This document shows positions 1 to 4,857 of a stretch of DNA of 5,078 nucleotides, piece after piece. Each line of letters begins with the position of its first letter. The first letter of the stretch is position 1. Made by a program: the position numbers and the translations under genes. Origin of the DNA: Candidatus Methanomarinus sp. HR1 (GTDB lineage Archaea; Halobacteriota; Methanosarcinia; Methanosarcinales; Methanocomedenaceae); the NCBI GenBank assembly GCA_002926195.1, contig MZXQ01000244.1:6537-11614 (forward strand), written 5' to 3'. A model generated the notes under the pieces. The model had not been told where the DNA came from. It saw nothing but the letters and a program-made list of their open reading frames with translations, and ran no database searches.

Positions 1-11
1 GCGAGGATTTT
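1..11 (-). repeat. Clipped copy of the 26-nt hairpin repeat
   Basis: Read on the minus strand, the first 11 bases are AAAATCCTCGC. They match the start of the 26-nt hairpin unit found at 3132-3157 (AAAATCCTCCC) and, inverted, at 3189-3214 (AAAATGCTCAC). The only difference from the first copy is at a position that varies in all three. The match to the 3129 region extends three bases outward, giving 13 of 14 identical bases (AACAAAATCCTCGC against AACAAAATCCTCCC). It lies 17 nt past the stop of the minus-strand gene at 29-259, as the other copy lies just past the stop at 3127. The rest of the unit is outside the window, so the second half of the hairpin cannot be seen. Confidence 0.45.
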
Positions 12-28
12 GTTTAAATGGAGTTTAA

Positions 29-259
29 TCATTGACCTTCAACAGTCTCAATTTTAAACATTACATTGAAACCTTTTAATGTCATATGAGTACGGTCGCC
101 GAATCTGAGTATATCATCAACGTTGGTATTCTCAGCCCATTCATATATATAGTCATAGGCACCCTGAATAGGTTTAAATCCTAAAGACATTAAACGCTGA
201 TTAACTTCAGAGGGTCTTGCTCCTTCACTGTTAAACCAGATTATTAAGTATGTTATCAT
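29..259 (-). CDS. Small conserved-type hypothetical protein, predicted ferredoxin-like fold
   Basis: A 76-aa soluble protein that I do not recognise by name. It has no signal peptide, no membrane segment and no cysteines. The residue pattern suggests strand 2-9 (ITYLIIWF), helix 16-26, strands 28-32 and 35-41 (YDYIYEW), helix 46-62 and strand 65-73 (NVMFKIETV). This beta-alpha-beta-beta-alpha-beta order is the ferredoxin-like topology shared by many small archaeal proteins, including the Cas2/VapD type. The first strand ends in Asn10 rather than the Asp of Cas2 nucleases, and no cas gene is near, so nuclease activity is not claimed. ATG 259 is the natural start. No clear Shine-Dalgarno precedes it, and an AT-rich box about 26 nt upstream fits a leaderless transcript. 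It diverges from the operon starting at 387. That the gene is real is fairly safe from its composition; its function is unknown. Confidence 0.72.
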   Translation of the reverse strand: MITYLIIWFNSEGARPSEVNQRLMSLGFKPIQGAYDYIYEWAENTNVDDILRFGDRTHMTLKGFNVMFKIETVEGQ

Positions 260-280
260 GATATCAAATAGTTGAAGGTC

Positions 281-290
281 TTAAGTATTA
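281..290 (-). promoter_or_regulatory. Possible TATA box for the 76-aa gene
   Basis: On the minus strand this reads TAATACTTAA, centred about 26 nt before the ATG at 259. In archaea that spacing would put the transcription start at or next to the start codon, giving a leaderless mRNA, which agrees with the lack of a Shine-Dalgarno. The region is AT-rich throughout, and another candidate (ATATAAC, about 334-340 on the minus strand) would give a leader of roughly 50 nt. Confidence 0.3.
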
Positions 291-341
291 TTATGTCTTT
301 TGGTATTTACTTAGAAAAAATGTTCCCTTAAATGTTATATG

Positions 342-348
342 TTTATAG
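342..348 (+). promoter_or_regulatory. Candidate TATA box for the 387-3127 operon
   Basis: TTTATAG lies in the 127-bp divergent gap, with an overlapping alternative TTATAT at 335-340. Its centre at about 345 predicts a start near 370, leaving a short leader that still contains the AGGA ribosome site at 377-380. This is based on spacing and AT composition only. Confidence 0.35.
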
Positions 349-376
349 TACCATTACTAAACATTAACTAAATAGC

Positions 377-380
377 AGGA
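377..380 (+). promoter_or_regulatory. Shine-Dalgarno site for the gene at 387
   Basis: AGGA with a 6-nt spacer (TAAATC) before ATG 387. It supports this start, which also places a complete signal peptide at the N-terminus. Confidence 0.55.
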
Positions 381-386
381 TAAATC

Positions 387-959
387 ATGAAAACTGCAAA
401 GAAGGGTTGGGTATGCATTATTATAATAATATTTATCATGATAGGAATCCCGGATGTCCGGGCACAGCAGGACTATGACAATCCGCTGATCAACGGCACT
501 GGCTTTTTTCTATCTACCGGTCAGGCCAGGACGTTCTATCAAGGATACTCTCTTACTCTGATGTTTGTTAATAATAATGCAAATAAAGGCTGGGTCCAGC
601 TCAAACTTAACAAAACCGTAGTAAAATCTGCTACTATATCTCCTGATGAGATAATATATTACAATATAACATCAAATGACACAAATGAAACTGTCATTTT
701 CTATTTTAAGGTCTCGGGGATGTATTCAGGAGAAGATACTCATATTGTTACTTTTTCACCTGTGTATCAATATTATAACCCTGATCTTCCTGAACCGACT
801 GCTTTACCGACCACATATCCTGTTAATTCCGGGAATTCTTCCGGATCGAATAATACATGTACAGACGCTACACCCATTCCAGGACTCAAGATCATATTGA
901 CAACATTAATATTAGGTCTTTGCAGTATATGGTTCTGGAAAATATCAATAATTAAGTAA
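387..959 (+). CDS. Secreted, C-terminally anchored glycoprotein-like protein with an S-layer-type domain
   Basis: A 190-aa exported protein. Residues 1-26 form a signal peptide: basic start MKTAKKG, an isoleucine-rich core, and likely cleavage after VRA (residue 26). Residues about 35-130 form a beta-rich domain. Its pattern (GYSLTL at 53-58, KGWVQLKL at 67-74, paired hydrophobic strands, VTFSPVYQY at 121-129) resembles one half of the S-layer family duplication domain (DUF1608) of Methanosarcinales; this is recognised by eye and not certain. Residues 132-163 are a Pro/Ser/Thr/Asn-rich linker. Residues 164-184 (PIPGLKII onward) are a hydrophobic segment with a Lys-containing tail, like an archaeal C-terminal sorting or anchor signal. 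There are seven N-glycosylation sequons (N36, N75, N93, N97, N100, N150, N155), all in the predicted outside part. It heads a probable operon with the prenyltransferase 11 nt downstream. Its role is probably cell envelope; no enzymatic motif is visible. Confidence 0.75.
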   Translation: MKTAKKGWVCIIIIIFIMIGIPDVRAQQDYDNPLINGTGFFLSTGQARTFYQGYSLTLMFVNNNANKGWVQLKLNKTVVKSATISPDEIIYYNITSNDTNETVIFYFKVSGMYSGEDTHIVTFSPVYQYYNPDLPEPTALPTTYPVNSGNSSGSNNTCTDATPIPGLKIILTTLILGLCSIWFWKISIIK

Positions 960-961
960 CT

Positions 962-966
962 GTGAT
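962..966 (+). promoter_or_regulatory. GTGAT ribosome site that decides the prenyltransferase start
   Basis: GTGAT matches the 3' part of the archaeal Shine-Dalgarno GGAGGTGAT and sits 4 nt before ATG 971. The same GTG at 962 could be read as an alternative start, adding three residues (MIN). The SD-like match and the better start codon favour ATG 971. Confidence 0.45.
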
Positions 967-970
967 AAAT

Positions 971-1924
971 ATGTCAGATTCAAATGCATCCGGATTACTA
1001 AATTCAATCCGGCCCTATATTAAACTGTTGAGACCTGAGATCGCCGATATGGATGTGGCTCTCCCCGCAGCCACTGCCCTGCTGGCAACTTATTTAAGCA
1101 CCGGTGGTTTTCCTGAGCTATTTCACTTTATTATAGCAATAGCAGCCGCTTATATTGCTATTACCAGTTCCTATGTATTCAATGACTATTGTGATGTGGA
1201 TATAGATACTATAAATCTACCTGACCGTCCACTACCATCATCACAGATCAGCAAGAACAATGCACTTATTTTTGCAGTATTCTTAATGTTGATAGCGGGA
1301 TCTGTTGCCTTTTATTTAAATCCGGAAACTCTGGTGGTATTTATTATTGCCGCATCTGTTATCACGTTCTACTCCGCTGTGGCCAAACGTGCAACTTACT
1401 TAAGCTTTATCCCGGTTGGAATATCATATGGCCTGGTACCTATTGGTGTATGGCTTGCTTTTGATCCTGCTGGTATTTTGAAGGGGAATGACGGTGTTAT
1501 CCTTCCTATCCCTGCAATATTTTTAGGCATCATGGTCTGCATAACCGACTGGGGCTTTACTCTAAGTGGAGTGTCGCGGGATGTAGAAGGGGACCGTAAA
1601 AAAGGAGCGCCCACTGCTCCTGTAACTTTTGGAGTACCTTTCATATCAAAGTTTATATTTATCTGCTGGTTCCTGGGCGTAGCAGCATCTTTGATAATAG
1701 GATATACAGCACATTTAGGTCCTGTGTTCTTTATTGGTGCCCTGGCAGGGGGTGGGTGGATACTGTGGCAATCTGCAGATTTTATTAAACATCCGCTGCC
1801 TGAGAGGGGAGGCGAGTTGTTCCTGCAGGGTTCCAGATACAGAGGAATTTTATTCGGATGCCTGATCATTGATGTTATATTGTTAGTGCTAATACCATCT
1901 ATTGGATATCCTTTTATCTGGTAA
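971..1924 (+). CDS. UbiA-family polyprenyl transferase (integral membrane)
   Basis: A 317-aa membrane prenyltransferase that would move a polyprenyl group from its diphosphate to an acceptor. Two Asp-rich Mg-diphosphate motifs are present. The first is NDYCDVDID at 71-79, followed by the typical NLPDRPLPS at 82-90. The second is RDVEGDR at 203-209, followed by KKGAPTAPVTFG. About nine hydrophobic helices (roughly 28-44, 50-68, 97-116, 120-136, 142-162, 180-199, 224-245, 250-268, 292-311) fit the UbiA fold. Known archaeal members make digeranylgeranylglyceryl phosphate, quinones, haem side chains or related products. This one is somewhat longer than usual for the lipid enzyme, with an extra loop near 163-180 (FDPAGILKGNDG), and its N-terminus differs, so the acceptor is left open. 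A GGR-type reductase starts 24 nt downstream, pointing to attachment followed by saturation of an isoprenoid. The GTG at 962 is an alternative start. The family call is very secure; the substrate is not. Confidence 0.92.
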   Translation: MSDSNASGLLNSIRPYIKLLRPEIADMDVALPAATALLATYLSTGGFPELFHFIIAIAAAYIAITSSYVFNDYCDVDIDTINLPDRPLPSSQISKNNALIFAVFLMLIAGSVAFYLNPETLVVFIIAASVITFYSAVAKRATYLSFIPVGISYGLVPIGVWLAFDPAGILKGNDGVILPIPAIFLGIMVCITDWGFTLSGVSRDVEGDRKKGAPTAPVTFGVPFISKFIFICWFLGVAASLIIGYTAHLGPVFFIGALAGGGWILWQSADFIKHPLPERGGELFLQGSRYRGILFGCLIIDVILLVLIPSIGYPFIW

Positions 1925-1948
1925 GGATTATTAAATAATTGATATACC

Positions 1949-3127
1949 ATGAACGGGAATAATGATGTTGATATCCTTGTGATCGGTGCCAGTCCGGCCG
2001 GTATTATGGCTGCCAGAAGTGCTGCCTTAAATGGGGCCAGTGTAGTCCTGATCGAACGTAAGAAGGACATAGGTCATCCGCCACATCCGGCAAATACTTT
2101 TTTCAAATTCATGATGGACCGAAGCGGCGAACCTATCTTAGATGATTATGTGATCAACAGGCTAAGAGGTATGAAGATAATCTCACCCAATGGCAGTACA
2201 GTAGAGATTGAAACACCTGGATTTTTCATAGACAGGCAGCGGTTCGATACTCATTACAAGCATGAGCTAATAAAAGCAGGAGTGGATATACGCACCGGAG
2301 TTGATGCTTTAGCTGTATTGCGTACAGATGACAGATGTAAGACCAGCACCTCAAGCGGTACGATATTATCCGGGATAGTGATCGCTGCCGATGGAATCCA
2401 ATCAGGTACTGCTGCGAGGATGGGACTTAAAACAACCCGCTATCCCAATGATATTGCCTGGGCCATGGAGGCAGAGGTGAAGGCTCCTGGTATCGGTGAG
2501 CCTGATATGTTTGAATATTATATAGGAAATCATTCACCCGGATGGAAATCTACATACTCTCCGAAAGGAGGTGATAGTGCTACTTTGGGAGTATATGCCA
2601 GGCGTCATGGGAGAGATGTTTCTGTTTTTTTCGATCAGTGGCTTGATAAGTTCTCAAGAATAAAGGGATATAACATAGATGATATTGAGATAATCGGGGA
2701 AAAAATAACAGGGGGTGACCCTATTGCAACCCTCCCAAAGCAAATGATCGCTGATGGGTTTATGGTTACGGGTGGGGCTGCCGGACAGAGCGGTATTGGT
2801 TATGGAATGTGGGCTGGAAAGACATGCGGTGAAGTAGCTGCCCAGGCAATAGCATCAGGTAATGTATCTAAAAAGCAGCTTGGTGAATATCCGAAGCGAT
2901 GGAAGAAAGAGTTTGCAAATGAATATTTGATAGGACGGGTCGGCCTGGAGACTGTACGCAAAATGACGGATAAGGAAATTGATACTGTACTATCAGTGTT
3001 TGCAGGGCGGGACCTGTCAGGCCTTAACGGCTCACCGGTTGTTCAGGGTATTAAGACAGGGTTGTTTATTGCTTATCATAAGCCCAGTGCATTATGGGCT
3101 TACCGGGCTTTGCTCAGGCGTAAATAA
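1949..3127 (+). CDS. Geranylgeranyl-reductase-family FAD oxidoreductase
   Basis: A 392-aa flavoprotein of the geranylgeranyl reductase / p-hydroxybenzoate hydroxylase type. This family reduces isoprenoid double bonds in lipids, chlorophyll tails or quinone side chains. Visible parts: N-terminal Rossmann motif GASPAG at 13-18 with VVLIER at 32-37 ending in the ribose-binding Glu; DRQRFD at 95-100, the usual DRxxFD signature; AADG at 147-149 after a beta-strand; and the second FAD motif near 274-290 (TGGAAGQSGIGYGMWAG). Length is normal for the family. Two signatures are altered. The usual GDAAG is GGAAG here, so its Asp is missing, and the substrate-site YxWxFPK segment looks degenerate (GWKSTYSPKG at 198-207). 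The region after the ER motif is HPPHPANTFFK, without the Cys-containing motif of many lipid-pathway GGRs. It therefore looks like a divergent paralogue, and its proximity to UbiA suggests a shared prenylated product. Tandem TAA TAA stops end it. Only a weak TTGAT precedes ATG 1949. Confidence 0.88.
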   Translation: MNGNNDVDILVIGASPAGIMAARSAALNGASVVLIERKKDIGHPPHPANTFFKFMMDRSGEPILDDYVINRLRGMKIISPNGSTVEIETPGFFIDRQRFDTHYKHELIKAGVDIRTGVDALAVLRTDDRCKTSTSSGTILSGIVIAADGIQSGTAARMGLKTTRYPNDIAWAMEAEVKAPGIGEPDMFEYYIGNHSPGWKSTYSPKGGDSATLGVYARRHGRDVSVFFDQWLDKFSRIKGYNIDDIEIIGEKITGGDPIATLPKQMIADGFMVTGGAAGQSGIGYGMWAGKTCGEVAAQAIASGNVSKKQLGEYPKRWKKEFANEYLIGRVGLETVRKMTDKEIDTVLSVFAGRDLSGLNGSPVVQGIKTGLFIAYHKPSALWAYRALLRRK

Positions 3128-3131
3128 TAAC

Positions 3132-3214
3132 AAAATCCTCCCTTCGGTCGGATTTTCTTGACTGAAGCTTCGAAGAAGCTGATGATTAGAAAATGTGAAC
3201 GGAGTGAGCATTTT
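3132..3214. repeat. 83-bp BIME-like palindrome: two inverted 26-nt hairpin repeats
   Basis: Bases 3132-3171 pair with 3214-3175 without any gap around a centre at 3173: 28 Watson-Crick and 3 G-T pairs out of 40. The outer parts (3132-3157 and, inverted, 3189-3214) are two copies of one 26-nt unit, identical at 20 of 26 positions. Each copy can also fold alone: AAAATCC pairs with GGATTTT at 3132-3138/3150-3156, and GAAAATG pairs with CATTTTC at 3189-3195/3209-3215. The differences at unit positions 6 and 20 are complementary (C-G in one, G-C in the other), so the stem is kept. The centre is the perfect hairpin AGCTTC-GAA-GAAGCT (3166-3180). It begins 5 bp after the stop at 3127, so it may also end transcription of the operon, with TTTT at 3153-3156. 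A paired-REP (BIME-like) or small non-autonomous mobile origin is inferred; no transposase is in the window. Confidence 0.75.
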
Positions 3215-3217
3215 CGA

Positions 3218-3240
3218 TATATCAAGTTATACTTGATATA
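3218..3240. repeat. Perfect AT-rich palindrome upstream of guaAA (operator candidate or hairpin)
   Basis: TATATCAAGT (3218-3227) and ACTTGATATA (3231-3240) are exact reverse complements around TAT. The palindrome lies 3 bp after the longer repeat and about 19 bp upstream of the proposed TATA region of guaAA. That position suits a regulator-binding site, but a simple transcript hairpin or part of the repeat cluster is equally possible. Confidence 0.5.
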
Positions 3241-3258
3241 CTATGAAAAGACGCATCA

Positions 3259-3270
3259 TTTATTTAATAT
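3259..3270 (+). promoter_or_regulatory. Candidate TATA box for guaAA
   Basis: TTTATTTAATAT, preceded by a purine-rich stretch (GAAAAGACG, 3245-3253) that could serve as BRE. It lies about 20-31 nt before ATG 3290, so transcription would start at or almost at the start codon. No Shine-Dalgarno is seen in AATTAAGACCAGAC before the ATG, which agrees with a leaderless or near-leaderless mRNA. Confidence 0.45.
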
Positions 3271-3289
3271 CCGGTAATTAAGACCAGAC

Positions 3290-3859
3290 ATGAGTGATCT
3301 GACAATACTTGTTATAAATAATTACGGCCAGTTCTGCCATCTGATCCACAGGGCAGTACGTGACCTGGATATGGAAACCCGTATTATTGCAAATACCCTA
3401 TCCAATGAAGAGATCCTTAACATGCAGCCAGATGGGTTGATACTATCTGGCGGGCCAGGTATAGACCGTATTGGCAGATGTGAAGAGATAGTAACGCAGA
3501 TTGATCTACCTATACTCGGGATATGTCTGGGCCACCAGCTTATGGCAAGAGCTTTCGGAGGCGAGATCACTACTGGCAAGAAAGGAGGATATGCGGCTGT
3601 TAATGTAGAGATACTTGATGAAGATGAGATACTAAAAGGACTGGGACCTACTACAGGTGTATGGGCATCCCACGCAGATGAAGTGGTACGGCTTCCCCCT
3701 GATTTTATAAACTTAGCAAGAAGTGATGTATGCGGGATAGAGGCTATGAGACATATAAGTAAACCATTATTCGGAGTACAGTGGCATCCGGAAGTCAGTC
3801 ATACTGATAAAGGGGATGAATTGTTGATGAATTTTTTTAGAATTTGTGGACAGGTGTGA
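3290..3859 (+). CDS. guaAA: GMP synthase, glutamine amidotransferase subunit
   Basis: A 189-aa class I glutamine amidotransferase. It hydrolyses glutamine and passes ammonia to the separate ATP-pyrophosphatase subunit (GuaAB), which converts XMP to GMP. Visible features: N-terminal TILVINNYGQF, typical of the archaeal subunit; SGGPGIDR at 53-60, the oxyanion-loop region; nucleophile Cys79 in GICLGHQL (77-84); SHADEV at 127-132; and the His166/Glu168 pair in VQWHPEVSH (163-171). The complete triad and the length (about 190 aa, with no synthetase domain) identify the split archaeal form. Bacterial GuaA fuses both domains. The partner gene is not in the window. It appears to be transcribed alone from a promoter just upstream, and ends one base before the stop of the opposing rtcA. 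Other small GATases (PabA/TrpG, HisH) are less likely because of the SHADEV and WHPEVSHT signatures. Confidence 0.95.
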   Translation: MSDLTILVINNYGQFCHLIHRAVRDLDMETRIIANTLSNEEILNMQPDGLILSGGPGIDRIGRCEEIVTQIDLPILGICLGHQLMARAFGGEITTGKKGGYAAVNVEILDEDEILKGLGPTTGVWASHADEVVRLPPDFINLARSDVCGIEAMRHISKPLFGVQWHPEVSHTDKGDELLMNFFRICGQV

Positions 3860-3860
3860 G

Positions 3861-4856
3861 CTACAGTAATGATATCTCATAGATACCGTCCCTTTCTTCT
3901 ATATTGAATTTAACATCCAGGAACTGCTCTACCACCCATATATTAGTCCTGGTATGCTCAGATACCTCACGTACACAAAAACTTCCTCCTCTGGAAAGTC
4001 CTAAATACGGGATCAATTGATCTGCGAGATATACATCAACTGACGCACATGAATCCAGTTCTTTAATGATCTTGTTCGCAGCAATTCTGCCTACTTTTTT
4101 TGCAGGAAGTCCCCTTCTGCCCAGGGCAGCACTTCCAATATGTCCGCACCATAAGGTTATTCCGCTGCCAGTTGATGGAAAATGTGAGGATTCCATATCA
4201 ATGGATGAACTATATCCCACATGCTCTAAGGCTATCCTGGCTGATTGTTCCTGGTTTTGCACTACATGTTCCGGAAGGTTGGAACAGTGGGATATGCCTT
4301 TAATAGTACACGGTTCTCGTTCTATATCCGTAATTGTTAATTTCGAAGGATTGATCTCAAATCGCACCTTTCCACCGCCTCTGGGATAATAACCTCTTTT
4401 TTGGACCTGGATATTGCAATCCATACCCATAGCGGTAAGTACAGGCAGCAGGACATTGGATAGATAATCAATAGGCGGTGACCATGCCACATCTGTCCCG
4501 CCTGTTATATCAAGTATGATAGATCCTGTTGTTATAACAGCTGCAGGCATCAAACACTGCAGAAGTAATGTAATACTACCTGCAGTTCCGATATCAACTT
4601 CATAATATCCACCATAGATCCCCTGCGGTTTGAAAGTAAGTTTTGTAGAACCGGGTTTCAATCCCATGACTTTAGCATTTGTCATAGCCACTGCCGTTTT
4701 TACTGCACTTAGATGCTGTGCTTTCAATCCGGGTTCGGGTCTGTTACTTCTGATATTATGGATCGTGACATCATTCTTTGTTACTATAGACAGTGCAATA
4801 CTTGTACGTATGATCTGTCCACCACCTTCACCGTAAGAACCATCAATCGTGATCAT
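3861..4856 (-). CDS. rtcA: RNA 3'-terminal phosphate cyclase
   Basis: A 331-aa enzyme that uses ATP to turn an RNA 3'-phosphate into a 2',3'-cyclic phosphate through a covalent AMP intermediate. Family signatures in order: GSYGEGGGQIIR (6-17), RPEPGLKAQHL (39-49), DIGTAGSITLLLQ (88-100), GGTDVAWSPPIDYL (119-132), RGYYPRGGG (154-162), ADQLIPYLGL (278-287) and EHTRTNIWVVEQFL (300-313). His301 in HTRTN is the adenylation nucleophile. The set is intact and the length is normal (E. coli RtcA is about 338 aa). An in-frame ATG 39 bp further upstream exists, but it lies inside the preceding gene and adds a non-family basic stretch, so ATG 4856 (MITIDGS) is chosen. The upstream flavoprotein gene stops one base before it (TAAGATG), suggesting one transcript and coupled translation. 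It ends in TAG, converging on guaAA. Confidence 0.96.
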   Translation of the reverse strand: MITIDGSYGEGGGQIIRTSIALSIVTKNDVTIHNIRSNRPEPGLKAQHLSAVKTAVAMTNAKVMGLKPGSTKLTFKPQGIYGGYYEVDIGTAGSITLLLQCLMPAAVITTGSIILDITGGTDVAWSPPIDYLSNVLLPVLTAMGMDCNIQVQKRGYYPRGGGKVRFEINPSKLTITDIEREPCTIKGISHCSNLPEHVVQNQEQSARIALEHVGYSSSIDMESSHFPSTGSGITLWCGHIGSAALGRRGLPAKKVGRIAANKIIKELDSCASVDVYLADQLIPYLGLSRGGSFCVREVSEHTRTNIWVVEQFLDVKFNIEERDGIYEISLL

Positions 4857-4857
4857 C

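Noticed and set aside
29..259. Cas2 assignment for the 76-aa protein
   Set aside because: Only the predicted topology agrees. The N-terminal catalytic Asp is missing, and there is no cas1 or array nearby.
676..900. 74-codon plus-strand frame inside the secreted-protein gene
   Set aside because: It overlaps in another frame a gene with a signal peptide, a ribosome site and a coherent domain order.
1396..2070. 224-codon open frame on the minus strand
   Set aside because: It lies antisense to the UbiA gene and the start of the reductase gene, both of which carry clear family motifs. Its product is a Pro/Ile/Arg-rich string without domain features, typical of a reverse-frame shadow.
3132..3240. 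CRISPR array
   Set aside because: The repeats are two inverted copies with a short linker, not direct repeats with regular unique spacers, and no cas gene is present.
3243..3281. 12-codon mini-ORF (MKRRIIYLISGN) upstream of guaAA
   Set aside because: It overlaps the proposed TATA region, and transcription is expected to start downstream of it. It is too short to support as a leader peptide.
3128..3289. Purine riboswitch or other cis-regulatory RNA before guaAA
   Set aside because: The promoter spacing leaves almost no leader RNA, and no conserved purine-aptamer core was seen. The hairpins lie upstream of the proposed transcription start.
3861..3863. Possible pyrrolysine read-through of the rtcA TAG stop
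   Set aside because: The protein is already full length at the TAG, and read-through would add only seven further residues before TAA, with no family meaning.
4066..4389. Plus-strand open frames opposite rtcA, including those at 4100-4303 and 4630-4913
   Set aside because: They are antisense to a fully intact rtcA with all its motifs. The products have no family features and no start signals.
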